64,000 bases of DNA from Microbacterium hydrothermale. Its GTDB lineage: Bacteria; Actinomycetota; Actinomycetes; Actinomycetales; Microbacteriaceae. Shown here one piece after another: positions 16,636 to 25,244 of the stretch (position 1 is its first letter; every line of letters starts with the position of its first letter). The notes below the pieces were generated by a model, which saw only the letters and a list, made by a program, of their open reading frames with translations, had not been told where the DNA came from and did not search any database. Location: the NCBI RefSeq assembly GCF_004854025.1, contig NZ_STGM01000005.1:124001-188000 (forward strand), in the 5' to 3' direction. The position numbers were made by a program, and so were the translations under genes.

Positions 16636-17595
16636 ATGACCCGTCGCCCGTCCGAGATCGTCGTCGACCTCCTCCTCATCGCCGTGGCGGCGGTCTGGGG
16701 TGCGAGCTTCCTGGCCGCGAAAGACCTCGCCGCCGAGGTCGGCGTCGCTCCCGCGGTCGCCCTCCGCTTCCTCGTCGCGGCTGCCGCGCTCGGGGTGGTC
16801 TGCGCGGCGCGACGGGAACGGATGCCGCGCGGCCGCGGTCTCGCGATCGCGGCGCTGCTCGGCTGCTCGCAGGCGGCCGTGATCGGTCTCGAGACGTGGG
16901 GCGTCCACCTCACCTCGGCCACCAACGCGGGACTGCTCATCAGCCTCGCCCTCGTCTTCACGCCCGTGCTCGAGAGCATCGCGGCGCGGTCGTGGCTGCC
17001 GCGGTCGTACTTCGTCGCCGCCGTGGCGGCGGTGGTCGGGGTCTTCCTCCTCGTCTCCGGGGGAGGACTCCGGATGCCGACCGTCGGTGACGCCCTCGTC
17101 ATCGCCGCGGCCGTGGTGCGCGCCGTGCACGTCACCGCGAGCGCCCGGCTCACGCGCGGGCGCAGCGACAGCAGTCTCGCGGTCGTGCTTGTGCAGCTGA
17201 CCGTGTGCGCGGTGGCCTCGTCGGCGGTGGCGGGCGGCGACCTCCCCCTCGCGGTGGGTCGGCTCTCGGCATCCGGGTGGATCGACGTGCTGTTCCTCGG
17301 GCTGATGTGCTCGGTGTTCGCTTTCGTCGTGCAGCTGTGGGCCGTGCGCCGCACCTCGGCGACGCGCGCGAGCATCCTGATGGGCACCGAACCGGTGTGG
17401 GCGCTCGCCGTGGGGGTGGCCGTCGGAGGAGAGGCCGTCGGCGCCCCGGGGCTGGTCGGCGCAGCGCTGATCGTCGCCGCCTCGTACGCGGGCCAGGCCA
17501 TCGAGCGCCGCCACCGTCGCGCGCTCGCCGCTGCGCCCCCGGCCGCGTCCCCCACCGCGGGCGTCGCCGCGGGCGCCGAGACTGCACGGCGCTGA
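16636..17595 (+). CDS. EamA/DMT-family transporter
   Basis: This 319-residue drug/metabolite transporter has ten predicted membrane helices in two EamA halves: VDLLLIAVAAVWGASFLAAKDL at the start of the first, and DALVIAAAVVRAVHVTASARL then SILMGTEPVWALAVGVAVGGE in the second. The latter is the family's typical end. It probably exports a metabolite or amino acid. ATG 16636 is preferred over in-frame GTG 16585 because it begins just before helix 1 with GAGG upstream. The last five codons and the stop lie inside a dispersed palindromic repeat (17576-17644). Confidence 0.85.
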   Translation: MTRRPSEIVVDLLLIAVAAVWGASFLAAKDLAAEVGVAPAVALRFLVAAAALGVVCAARRERMPRGRGLAIAALLGCSQAAVIGLETWGVHLTSATNAGLLISLALVFTPVLESIAARSWLPRSYFVAAVAAVVGVFLLVSGGGLRMPTVGDALVIAAAVVRAVHVTASARLTRGRSDSSLAVVLVQLTVCAVASSAVAGGDLPLAVGRLSASGWIDVLFLGLMCSVFAFVVQLWAVRRTSATRASILMGTEPVWALAVGVAVGGEAVGAPGLVGAALIVAASYAGQAIERRHRRALAAAPPAASPTAGVAAGAETARR

Positions 17596-17644
17596 CATCT
17601 CGGCGGCATCCTGCAACCGTTTCGTCGTCCGGATGCAGTCTCGG
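17576..17644. repeat. ACTGCA-type palindromic element, copy 1
   Basis: Perfect 11-bp ends CCGAGACTGCA (17576-17586) and TGCAGTCTCGG (17634-17644) enclose a ~47-bp middle with GCGCTGACATCTC. The same ends and the same GCTGACATCTC word recur at 41828-41893. The left end overlaps the last codons and stop of the EamA gene, so it may have inserted there or serve as that gene's terminator. The rest of 17645-17750 is GC-rich with no clear feature. Confidence 0.8.
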
Positions 17645-17750
17645 TGAGCCGCGAGCCGCGACGCCGCCTCGTCTCGCCGTCCCGACGGCCGCGCCTCGCC
17701 CCCGCGCCCCGCCCCCGCGCCCCGCCGTCCCGACGGCCGCGCCCCCGCCG

Positions 17751-17756
17751 TAGGCT
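17751..17756 (+). promoter_or_regulatory. Leaderless -10 box of the lipoate ligase gene
   Basis: TAGGCT ends six bases before ATG 17763. There is no Shine-Dalgarno sequence, as at 14692, 19983 and 31711. Confidence 0.65.
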
Positions 17757-17762
17757 GGACGC

Positions 17763-18812
17763 ATGCACGGCGAGTACAAGGTCCCGGGGGGCAAGCTGGT
17801 CGTCGTCGACCTCGAGGAGCGCGAGGGCCGGATCCACGGCTTCCACCTCGCGGGAGACTTCTTCCTCGAACCCGACGACGCCCTCGACGACATCGACGCG
17901 GCCGTGAACGGGCTGCCCGTCGAGTCAGACGTCCCCACGATCGCGGCGGCCATCCGCCAGGCGCTGCCCGCGGGCGCGCAGCTGCTCGGTTTCACCCCCG
18001 AGTCGGTGGCCACGGCCATCCGTCGCGCGCTGGTCACGGCCCCCGGCTGGGCCGACTTCGAGTGGGAGGTCGTGCACGACGCCCCGGTCTCGCCGCGCAT
18101 GAACCTGGCCCTCGACGAGGTGCTCACCGCCCGCGTGGGCGCGGGGCTGCGCAAGCCCACGCTGCGCCTGTGGGAGTGGAACGAGAACGCCGTCGTGATC
18201 GGTTCGTTCCAGTCGCTGCGCAACGAGGTCGACCCCGAGGGCGCCGAGAAGCACGGCTTCGACGTGGTGCGCCGCATCTCCGGCGGCGGCGCGATGCTCA
18301 TGGCCGCGAACTCGATCGTGACGTACTCGCTGTACGTGCCGGCATCCCTCGTCGCCGGAATGACCTTCGCCGACTCGTACGCCTTCCTCGACGACTGGGT
18401 GCTGCAGGCCCTCCGCTCGCTCGGCATCGACGCGGTCTATCAGCCGCTGAACGACATCGCCGGACCCCACGGCAAGATCGGCGGGGCCGCGCAGAAGCGC
18501 CTCGCCAACGGCGGCGTTCTGCACCACGCGACCCTCAGCTACGACATGGACGGCCAGGTGCTCACCGAGGTGCTGCGCATCGGTCGCGAGAAGCTCAGCG
18601 ACAAGGGCACCGTCTCGGCCGCGAAGCGCGTCGACCCCCTGCGCAGCCAGACCGGCCTGCCGCGCGACGAGGTCATCGAGCGCTTCATCCAGACCTTCAC
18701 CACGCTCTACGGCGCGACCGAGGGTCGCATCTCCGACGAGGAGTACGCCGAGGCCGAAGCGCTCGTCGAGACGAAGTTCGCCACCGACGCGTGGCTGCAG
18801 CGCGTCCCGTGA
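17763..18812 (+). CDS. lplA: Lipoate--protein ligase family protein
   Basis: The protein has 349 residues. Residues ~1-90 form a small accessory-type domain (MHGEYKVPGGKLVVVDLEE...) like the C-terminal domain of LplA, here placed first. The BPL/LPL catalytic domain follows with RLWEWNENAVVIGSFQ, RRISGGGAM near residue 169 (the RRxxGGGAV lipoate-binding motif) and the KIGGAAQKR catalytic lysine near 237. It attaches lipoate to E2 or H proteins using ATP. Start by leaderless -10 box. It overlaps the methyltransferase gene by GTGA, an unexpected coupling. Confidence 0.87.
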   Translation: MHGEYKVPGGKLVVVDLEEREGRIHGFHLAGDFFLEPDDALDDIDAAVNGLPVESDVPTIAAAIRQALPAGAQLLGFTPESVATAIRRALVTAPGWADFEWEVVHDAPVSPRMNLALDEVLTARVGAGLRKPTLRLWEWNENAVVIGSFQSLRNEVDPEGAEKHGFDVVRRISGGGAMLMAANSIVTYSLYVPASLVAGMTFADSYAFLDDWVLQALRSLGIDAVYQPLNDIAGPHGKIGGAAQKRLANGGVLHHATLSYDMDGQVLTEVLRIGREKLSDKGTVSAAKRVDPLRSQTGLPRDEVIERFIQTFTTLYGATEGRISDEEYAEAEALVETKFATDAWLQRVP

Positions 18813-19756
18813 GCACCGAGGCCCTGTCCGACGCCCCCGCTCCCGGCCGCGTCGAGATCCACCATGCCGACAATCTGACGGTGACCCCGGCCCTTCCCGA
18901 CGGGTCATTCGCCCTCGTCTACCTCGACCCGCCGTTCAACACCGGGCGCACGCGCTCGAAGGCCGTCGAGTCGGCGACGTGGACGCCCCCGGTCGAAGAG
19001 CCTCAGGATGCCGCGGAGCCCGAGGCCGTGGCATCCGATCCCAATATGCTGACGTTCCCCGAGGAGGAACCGCCCCCGCCCCCGGTGGTTCAGCGCGGCT
19101 TCCACGGCCGCGAGTACGCGCGCCTGCGCGGAGACCTGCGCACCTACGACGACCGCTTCGACGACTACTGGGGATTCCTCGAGCCGAGGCTGGTCGAGGC
19201 CTGGCGCCTGCTCGCCGACAACGGCACGCTCTACCTGCACCTCGATTACCGCGAGGTGCACTACGCCAAGGTGATGTGCGACGCGCTGTTCGGCCGCGAC
19301 AAGTTCCTCAACGAGCTCATCTGGGCCTACGACTACGGTGCGAAGACCAAGCGCCGCTGGCCCACGAAGCACGAGACGATCCTCGTGTACGTGAAGAACC
19401 CCTCGACCTACTTCTTCGATTCGGATGCCGTGGACCGCGAGCCCTACATGGCCCCCGGTCTCGTGACCGCCGAGAAGGCCGCGCGCGGCAAGATGCCCAC
19501 CGACGTGTGGTGGCACACCATCGTTCCGACGACCGGTCGCGAGAAGACGGGCTATCCGACGCAGAAGCCCGAGGGCGTGCTGCGGCGCATGGTGCAGGCC
19601 TCGAGCCGCCCCGGCGATCGCGTGCTCGACATGTTCGCCGGCAGCGGCACGCTCGGCGCGGTCGCCGCCCCGCTCGGCCGCGACGCCGTGCTCATCGACG
19701 ACAACGCGGATGCCGTGGCCGTGATGCACAAGCGCCTGGAGCCGTTCGCGGGCTGA
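18809..19756 (+). CDS. Site-specific DNA methyltransferase (adenine-N6/cytosine-N4, beta class)
   Basis: The protein has 315 residues. Motif IV DPPFNTG is near residue 40 and motif I DMFAGSGTLGAV near 275, the circular order of beta-class amino-methyltransferases. GYPTQKPEGVLRRMV (motif X region) precedes motif I. An acidic Pro-rich insertion (residues ~58-92) separates motif IV from the rest. It transfers a methyl group from S-adenosylmethionine to A or C in DNA. No restriction endonuclease or mobile gene is adjacent, so it is an orphan, possibly regulatory, methylase. GTG start at 18809 by 4-bp overlap with the lipoate ligase. Confidence 0.87.
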   Translation: MSTEALSDAPAPGRVEIHHADNLTVTPALPDGSFALVYLDPPFNTGRTRSKAVESATWTPPVEEPQDAAEPEAVASDPNMLTFPEEEPPPPPVVQRGFHGREYARLRGDLRTYDDRFDDYWGFLEPRLVEAWRLLADNGTLYLHLDYREVHYAKVMCDALFGRDKFLNELIWAYDYGAKTKRRWPTKHETILVYVKNPSTYFFDSDAVDREPYMAPGLVTAEKAARGKMPTDVWWHTIVPTTGREKTGYPTQKPEGVLRRMVQASSRPGDRVLDMFAGSGTLGAVAAPLGRDAVLIDDNADAVAVMHKRLEPFAG

Positions 19757-19982
19757 GTGCGTCGTCGCGGTACTGCCGGGGCGCCCGCCGTGCAGTGGGG
19801 TGTCCGGCATCCGCCCCGGTGCACGTATCGCGCCCCACGCGCCCCACTCCACGCGCCCAACCCCCGACCGGCCTTGCGCATCGCGGAGTTTGCCGCGCCT
19901 CCGGGCCGCCCGCGCGAAGCCGGCGCCCGGTGCCGCCGCGGCCGGTTCGGGACCCGCGGCCCCCGACGTCGGCCCCCACGCC

Positions 19983-19988
19983 TAGGGT
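19983..19988 (+). promoter_or_regulatory. Leaderless -10 box of the LLM oxidoreductase gene
   Basis: TAGGGT ends six bases before ATG 19995, without a ribosome site. The preceding gap (19757-19982) is GC-rich; I see nothing else definite in it. Confidence 0.6.
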
Positions 19989-19994
19989 GAGCCC

Positions 19995-20978
19995 ATGGAC
20001 TTCGGCATCTTCATCCCCCAGGGCTGGCGGTTCGACCTCGTCGGCATCGATCCCTCCGAACACTGGCGCGTCATGAACGCGCTCGCCCAGAGCGCCGACG
20101 ACGGCCCCTGGGCCTCGCTCTGGGTCTACGACCACTTCCACACCACCCCGGTTCCCAGCCGCGAGGCCACCCACGAGGCGTGGTCGCTCATGGCCGCGTT
20201 CGCCGCGGCGACCGACCGCGTGCGCCTCGGCCAGATGTGCACCTGCATGGGCTACCGAAACCCGGCCTATCTCGCGAAGGTCGCCGCCACCGTCGACGCG
20301 ATCTCGGGTGGTCGTGCGGAGATGGGCATCGGCGGCGGCTGGTACGAGCACGAGTGGAAGGCCTACGGCTACGGCTTCCCGCCCATCGCCGAGCGCCTCG
20401 GCCGCTTGCGCGAGGGCGTCGAGATCATGCATCAGGCGTGGACCACCGGCGAGGCGACCCTCTCGGGCGAGTACTACGAGGTCGACGGGGCGATCGTGCA
20501 GCCCCAGCCGCTCCAGCCCGGTGGCATCCCGCTGTGGATCGCCGGCGGCGGCGAGAAGGTCACGCTCAAGATCGCGGCGAAGTACGCCTCGTACACGAAC
20601 TTCGGCGGCTCGCTGGAGGAGTTCGACCACAAGTCCGAGGTGCTGCGGGGGCACTGCGAGGCCCTCGGTCGCGACGCGGGTGAGATCACCCGGTCGACGA
20701 ACTTCAACACGATCGTGGCCGAGACCGAGGCCGAGGCCGAGGAGCGGCTCGCCGCGGTCGTCGCGCGTCTGCGTCCGCACGTCGGCGACGAGCGGGCGGA
20801 TGCCATCGAGGCCGACTACCGCTCGTCCGACGGCTTCGGCACCCCCGAGCAGATCGTCGAGCGTCTGCGCGAGCGCGCCGCGCACGGCCTCGGCTACGCG
20901 ATCCACTACTTCCCCGAGGCGGCGTACGACACCTCGGGCATCTCGCTGTTCGAGCGCGAGGTGATCCCGCACCTCTGA
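19995..20978 (+). CDS. LLM-class F420-dependent oxidoreductase
   Basis: This 327-residue luciferase-like monooxygenase family protein starts with MDFGIFIPQGW and contains SLWVYDHFHT, the substrate/flavin loop GQMCTCMGYRNPAYLAKVAATVDAISGGR and GIGGGWYEHEW, typical of F420-dependent members in actinobacteria. Cofactor F420 rather than FMN is inferred from these motifs. The substrate is unknown. It is a single gene, convergent with galK, and followed by a long perfect hairpin. Confidence 0.85.
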   Translation: MDFGIFIPQGWRFDLVGIDPSEHWRVMNALAQSADDGPWASLWVYDHFHTTPVPSREATHEAWSLMAAFAAATDRVRLGQMCTCMGYRNPAYLAKVAATVDAISGGRAEMGIGGGWYEHEWKAYGYGFPPIAERLGRLREGVEIMHQAWTTGEATLSGEYYEVDGAIVQPQPLQPGGIPLWIAGGGEKVTLKIAAKYASYTNFGGSLEEFDHKSEVLRGHCEALGRDAGEITRSTNFNTIVAETEAEAEERLAAVVARLRPHVGDERADAIEADYRSSDGFGTPEQIVERLRERAAHGLGYAIHYFPEAAYDTSGISLFEREVIPHL

Positions 20979-21038
20979 CCGGCCCGGGCGGCGCCGCCCA
21001 ACCCCGCCCGACCGGGCGCGTGGCGCCGCCCAACCCCG

Positions 21039-21105
21039 CGATAAACGCTGTTCCTGCCGACACACGCGGAGGAGCAGCGTGTCTCGGCAGGAACAGCGTT
21101 TATCG
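21039..21105. repeat. 67-bp GATAAACGC palindromic element, copy 1
   Basis: It begins CGATAAACGC and ends GCGTTTATCG. The outer 22 bp on each side (21039-21060 and 21084-21105) pair perfectly, then ACACGC/GCGTGT pair inside, with a 9-nt loop. It lies between convergent LLM and galK genes. Two more copies of exactly 67 bp occur at 63009-63075 and 63160-63226. Confidence 0.92.
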
Positions 21106-21174
21106 TCGACCGGCTCCGGCTCCAGCTGCGGCGCGGGTCCCGAGCGGGCACGGGCGCGGGCCCACGCCGCAGCC

Positions 21175-22326
21175 TCAGGCGTCGCGGCGCGCACCCTCCG
21201 ACGGGGTCACCGTGAAGATGTTGGGACGGCGGAATCCGGATGCCGCGAACGCGGCGTGCACCGCCTCGGTCGCCGCCGGGATCAGCCCGACGGGCATCAG
21301 CGCGATGGCCGCTCCGCCGAAGCCCCCGCCCGTCATGCGCGCGCCGAGGGCGCCCGAAGCCAGCGTCGTCTCGACGGCGAGGTCGAGTTCGGGCACCGAG
21401 ATCTCGAAGTCGTCGCGCATCGAGGCGTGCGAGGCGACGAGCAGGTCGCCGATGGCGGCGGGGCCGTCGGCGTCGAGGGCGGCGACGGTGTCGAGCACGC
21501 GCTGGTTCTCGGTGACGACGTGGCGGACGCGGCGGAAGGTGACGTCGTCGAGCATCTCGGCCGCGCGAGGCAGGTCCTCGACCGTCAGGTCGCGCAGCGA
21601 CGCGACGCCGAAGGCCGCCGCTCCCCGCTCGCAGGCCTCGCGGCGCTCGCGGTACCCGCCCGTGGAGTGGGCGTGCTCGACGAGCGTGTCGACGACGAGG
21701 ATCGACAGGCCCGCGTCGGCGAAGCCCAGGGGCACGGCCCGCGTCTCGAGGGTGCGGCAGTCGAGGAAGGTCGCCGCATCGGCGACGCCGAGCATCGAGG
21801 CCATCTGGTCCATGATCCCGGTGGGCGCCCCGACCGCGTCGTTCTCGGCGATGCGTCCGACGCGGGCCAGGGCGACCTTGTCGAGGCCGGCGTTCCAGAC
21901 GTCGTTGAGGGCGGATGCCACGGCCCCCTCGATCGCCGCCGACGACGACAGGCCGGCGCCGACCGGGACCTCCGACGCCAGAGCGATGTCGACGCCGCGG
22001 GGGGCGGCATCCGGAGCCTCCCGCAGCAGGGCCCACGCCACGCCGAGGGGGTATCCGGCCCAGTCGAGGCCACCGGCGGCGATGCGCGCGTCGAGCTCGG
22101 CGAGTGGAACCTCGACCGCGTCGGGCGCGAAGGTCGAGCGCACGCGGATCACGTCGTCGTCGCGCAGCGCGACGGCCGCGGCGGTGCGCTGAGCGATCGC
22201 GAAGGGGAAGACGAAACCCTCGTTGTAGTCGGTGTGCTCTCCGATGAGGTTGGCGCGGCCGGGGGCCGACCACACCCCCTCGGGCGGGGCGGCGAGAAGG
22301 GCGCGGGCGTCGTCGACGGCGGTCAT
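21175..22326 (-). CDS. galK: Galactokinase
   Basis: This 383-residue GHMP kinase has the galactose-binding signature GRANLIGEHTDYNEGFVFP near residue 23, the ATP-binding motif PVGAGLSSSAAIEGA near 115 and the third GHMP motif GARMTGGGFGGAAIAL near 345. It phosphorylates galactose at C1 in the Leloir pathway. The start overlaps the galT stop by ATGA. The galactose supplied by the beta-galactosidases encoded at 29.5 and 33.9 kb would enter here. Confidence 0.95.
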   Translation of the reverse strand: MTAVDDARALLAAPPEGVWSAPGRANLIGEHTDYNEGFVFPFAIAQRTAAAVALRDDDVIRVRSTFAPDAVEVPLAELDARIAAGGLDWAGYPLGVAWALLREAPDAAPRGVDIALASEVPVGAGLSSSAAIEGAVASALNDVWNAGLDKVALARVGRIAENDAVGAPTGIMDQMASMLGVADAATFLDCRTLETRAVPLGFADAGLSILVVDTLVEHAHSTGGYRERREACERGAAAFGVASLRDLTVEDLPRAAEMLDDVTFRRVRHVVTENQRVLDTVAALDADGPAAIGDLLVASHASMRDDFEISVPELDLAVETTLASGALGARMTGGGFGGAAIALMPVGLIPAATEAVHAAFAASGFRRPNIFTVTPSEGARRDA

Positions 22327-23498
22327 GCCGTCACCTCCGGAACGGTGTCGAGGGCGGCGCGCAGGCGCTCGGCCTGCGACTCGGGGGTCACGTCGCCGAT
22401 CCAGGCGCCCATGGCGGCCTCGGATCCGGCGAGGTACTTCAGCTTGTCGGCCGCGCGACGCGGCGAGGTGATCTGCAGGTTCAGGCGTACGGCATCCCGG
22501 CCCCGTCCGACCGGCGCCTGGTGCCAGGCGGCGATGTAGGGGGTGGGGGTGTCGTACAGCGCGTCGATGCCGCGCAGCAGGCGCAGGTAGAAGGGGGCGA
22601 GTTCGTCGCGCTCGGCATCGGTCGTCTCGGCGAGGTCGGCGACGTGGCGGTGGGGCAGTACGTGCACCTCGATCGGCCAGCGCGCGGCGAACGGCACGAA
22701 CGCGGTCCAGTGCTCGCCGCGCAGCACGACGCGTTCTCCGCCCTGCTCGAATTCCAGGATACGGGCGAACAGATCGGCGGAGGTGCGCGAGATCGTGTCG
22801 AGCAGGCGGTGCGTGCGCGGGGTCACGTAGGGGTACGCGTAGATCTGGCCGTGCGGGTGGGGGAGCGTGACGCCGATCTCCTGACCGCGGTTCTCGAACG
22901 GGAAGACCTGGCGGATGCCGGGCAGAGCCGACAGCGCCGCGGTACGGTCGGCCCACGCCTCGATGACGGTGCGGGCGCGCGTGCGCGAGAGCGAGCCGAA
23001 CGAGCCCTCGTGCTCCGGGCTGAAACACACGACCTCGCAGCGTCCCACCGAGGTGCGCGTGCGTCCGAGACCGAGGTGTTCGAGGTCGTCGTCGCCGCGC
23101 GGAGGGTCGACCGCGGCGGGGGCGCCGCCGGTCGCGACGTCGAGGGCGGGGCCGAACGAGGGCGACTTGTTCTCGAACACCGCGACGTCGTACAGCGAGG
23201 GGATCTCCGACGGGTTCGTCGGCGTCTGCGGAGACAGCGGGTCGAGGTGGGCGGGCGGGAGGAACGCCCGGTTCTGACGATTGGATGCCACGGTGATCCA
23301 GTCGCCGGTGAGCACGTCCTGACGCATGGTCGCGGTGGCCGGGCGCGGGTCGAGGGTGCGGGCGTCGACCGATCGCTCGGCGCCCAGGGTCGTGCCGGGA
23401 TCGTCGAAGTAGATCAGCTCGCGGCCGTCGGCGAGGTGAGTGGGGCGTTTGATGACGCCGGCGCCCAGGGCGATCGCCGGGGAGGTCTCCGTGTTCAC
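22323..23498 (-). CDS. galT: Galactose-1-phosphate uridylyltransferase
   Basis: This 391-residue HIT-superfamily GalT exchanges UMP between UDP-glucose and galactose-1-phosphate. The active-site HPHGQIYAYP motif is near residue 215, and FENRGQEIGVTLP and PIEVHVLPHRHV also fit. Translation begins at GTG 23498, which lies six bases after a TAGCGT -10 box, so the mRNA is probably leaderless. It is first gene of the galT-galK operon and divergent from a LacI regulator. No galE is in the window. Confidence 0.94.
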   Translation of the reverse strand: MNTETSPAIALGAGVIKRPTHLADGRELIYFDDPGTTLGAERSVDARTLDPRPATATMRQDVLTGDWITVASNRQNRAFLPPAHLDPLSPQTPTNPSEIPSLYDVAVFENKSPSFGPALDVATGGAPAAVDPPRGDDDLEHLGLGRTRTSVGRCEVVCFSPEHEGSFGSLSRTRARTVIEAWADRTAALSALPGIRQVFPFENRGQEIGVTLPHPHGQIYAYPYVTPRTHRLLDTISRTSADLFARILEFEQGGERVVLRGEHWTAFVPFAARWPIEVHVLPHRHVADLAETTDAERDELAPFYLRLLRGIDALYDTPTPYIAAWHQAPVGRGRDAVRLNLQITSPRRAADKLKYLAGSEAAMGAWIGDVTPESQAERLRAALDTVPEVTA

Positions 23499-23534
23499 GA
23501 TAACACGCTACATTCCGGGCGTGCTATCGTCAAC
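23493..23534. promoter_or_regulatory. galT promoter and paired inverted repeats in the galT/LacI divergent region
   Basis: On the minus strand TTGACG (23533-23528), a 17-bp spacer and TAGCGT (23510-23505) give a leaderless promoter for galT. GTTCACGATAACAC (23493-23506) and GTGCTATCGTCAAC (23521-23534) are inverted copies matching at 12 of 14 bases with a 14-bp gap. They bracket the promoter and are probable LacI-family binding sites. Confidence 0.65.
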
Positions 23535-23547
23535 ATCGGAGGGCGAG

Positions 23548-24513
23548 ATGCGGGTATCCATGGCCGACGTCGCGGAGCGGGCCGGAGTGTCCGCCCAGAC
23601 GGTGTCGCGCGTCGCGAACGGCAGCCCCCGCGTCGACCCCGCGACGCGCGCCCGGGTCGAGAAGGCCATGGCCGACCTCGGCTATCGCATGCACCGCGCC
23701 GCCCGGGCCCTGCGCACCGGCCAGACCTCGACGATCGGGCTCGTCGTGTCGACCCTGGCCACGGTCGGCAACTCGCGCATGCTGCAGGCGATCTCGGAGG
23801 CCGCCGCCGAGCGCGACTACGCGCTGGCCGTGGTGACGGTGGGGGAGCGCGGCATCCGCGACGCCTTCGCCCGACTGCGGTCCCAGGGCGTCGACGGCGC
23901 CGTGGTCTTGAACGAGGCGACCGAGCTCGCGCGCGACACCGAGCCGCCCGCCGACCTGCACCTCGTGGTGGTGGATTCGCCTCCCGACCCGCGATTCTCG
24001 ATCGTGCAGACCGATCACGCCGGCGGTGCCCGCGCCGCGACCCACCACCTCCTCGAGCTCGGTCACCCCGTCGTGCACCACCTCGCGGGGCCGGCGCGGT
24101 CGTTCGCCGCCGCCGAGCGCGAGCGCGGGTGGCGCGAGGCGCTCGGCGACGCCGGTGTCGTGCCGCCGGAGCCCGTGCGCGGCGACTGGAGCTCGGCATC
24201 CGGAAACGCCGCCGTCGGGCGTCTCGCCGACGCCACCGCGATCTTCGTCGCGAACGACCAGATGGCCCTCGGCGCCCTCCGCGCCCTCGCCGACGCGGGT
24301 CGACGCGTCCCCGAGGACGTCTCGCTGGTGGGATTCGACGACATCGCGGATGCCGCGGAGTTCCGCCCGCCGCTGACCACCGTCCGCCAGGACTTCGACG
24401 CCCTCGGCCGCCGCGCGGTGGCGGCGCTCGTCGAGGCGATCGAGGGCGGAGCGCCGGTCGCCGAGACGGTGGCCGCGGCGGTGGTCACCCGCTCGAGCAG
24501 CGGCGTCGCCTGA
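23548..24513 (+). CDS. LacI-family regulator, probably of the galactose operon
   Basis: This 321-residue LacI protein has an N-terminal helix-turn-helix (SMADVAERAGVSAQTVSRVANGSPRVDPATRARV), hinge helix YRMHRAARALRTGQT and a periplasmic-binding-type effector domain ending with GFDDIADAAEFRPPLTTVRQDF. ATG 23548 is chosen because GGAGGG lies 5 bases upstream. Divergent from galT-galK and separated by paired inverted repeats, it probably represses that operon with galactose or a derivative as inducer (inference). Confidence 0.87.
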   Translation: MRVSMADVAERAGVSAQTVSRVANGSPRVDPATRARVEKAMADLGYRMHRAARALRTGQTSTIGLVVSTLATVGNSRMLQAISEAAAERDYALAVVTVGERGIRDAFARLRSQGVDGAVVLNEATELARDTEPPADLHLVVVDSPPDPRFSIVQTDHAGGARAATHHLLELGHPVVHHLAGPARSFAAAERERGWREALGDAGVVPPEPVRGDWSSASGNAAVGRLADATAIFVANDQMALGALRALADAGRRVPEDVSLVGFDDIADAAEFRPPLTTVRQDFDALGRRAVAALVEAIEGGAPVAETVAAAVVTRSSSGVA

Positions 24514-24536
24514 GGGGCGTCGTCTCGGGATCCCCC

Positions 24537-24614
24537 GTGACCTTCGACGAGCGGCTCGGCGTGGTCGCCGACGGGATGGCGTTGCGCGCCGGCCTGCTGC
24601 CCGAGGGCGAGTGA
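24537..24614 (+). CDS. Possible 25-codon small ORF
   Basis: GTG 24537 to TGA 24614 encodes a 25-residue peptide starting MTFDERLGVVADGMALRAG. There is no clear ribosome site. It could be chance, or a remnant of a gene tail. Nothing else is recognised between 24514 and 24730. Confidence 0.15.
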   Translation: MTFDERLGVVADGMALRAGLLPEGE

Positions 24615-24730
24615 CGCCGGAGGGCGTCGATCCCTTCCTGCGGGCGAGCGGGCGACCGCGGCGCGGCGGGCGGGTGCGGCGCGGATGCGGGCGGTCGGGG
24701 CCCGTCGCCGGGCCCCGACCGTGGCGCGGC

Positions 24731-25147
24731 TCAGCCGTTCCAGGGAGCGATCACGTCGATGATCCACACGACGCCGAACCGGTCGACGAGCTTGCCGTAG
24801 AGCGGCGAGAACGCCGACGGTCCGAACGGGGCGAGGATCTCGGCATCCTGACTCAGCCCCTCCCACGCGGCGCGCACCTCGTCCGCGTCGTGGCCGCGGA
24901 GGGCGAGGTAGAACGGGTTGACCCCGCGGTCGTGGGGGAGCGAGCGCTGGATGTCGTAGGCCATCACGTGCACGCCGCTCGGGGCGATCATCTCGCCCCA
25001 GACGATCTGCTCGCGCTGTTCGGGTTCTTCGGCCGTCTCGCCGTACGGGACGGCGGTCACGGTGCCGCCGAAGACCTCGGCGTAGAAGGCGAGGGCGTCG
25101 GCGGCCTGGCCGTCGAAGTTGACGTGGAGGGTGGTGGTGAGGGTCAT
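24731..25147 (-). CDS. VOC-family protein (PhnB-like)
   Basis: This 138-residue protein resembles PhnB/3-demethylubiquinone methyltransferase-like VOC proteins: VNFDGQAADALAFYAEVFGG at the N-terminus, MAYDIQRSLPHDRG, and the end KLVDRFGVVWIIDV. The family fold is the glyoxalase beta-alpha-beta unit. Some members bind antibiotics or small metabolites; no substrate is evident and the usual metal-binding His/Glu set is incomplete. It is divergent from a WYL regulator that probably controls it. Confidence 0.83.
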   Translation of the reverse strand: MTLTTTLHVNFDGQAADALAFYAEVFGGTVTAVPYGETAEEPEQREQIVWGEMIAPSGVHVMAYDIQRSLPHDRGVNPFYLALRGHDADEVRAAWEGLSQDAEILAPFGPSAFSPLYGKLVDRFGVVWIIDVIAPWNG

Positions 25148-25196
25148 GGTGCGTCCTGTCTGCAGCCGGGGGATCCCGGATGCGTCCCACTGTTCC

Positions 25197-25209
25197 GACC
25201 GTTGCGGTC
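25197..25209. promoter_or_regulatory. Palindrome GACCG-TTG-CGGTC between the VOC and WYL genes
   Basis: A perfect 5-3-5 palindrome in the divergent region, candidate binding site of the WYL regulator. GAGAAT at 25232-25237, seven bases before ATG 25245, is a probable leaderless -10 box. Confidence 0.45.
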
Positions 25210-25244
25210 AGTGAGCGTCCGCAATTCCGCCGAGAATGGACGCC

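Noticed and set aside
17576..17644. Insertion-sequence remnant with terminal inverted repeats
   Set aside because: Only 69 bp, no transposase fragment and no clear target duplication; kept as a small palindromic element.
18809..19756. Restriction-modification or phage-defence system
   Set aside because: Neighbours are a lipoate ligase and an LLM oxidoreductase; no nuclease, ATPase or mobile gene is adjacent.
24537..24614. Functional leader peptide or small protein after the galactose LacI gene
   Set aside because: No ribosome site, no conserved pattern; listed only as a low-confidence ORF.
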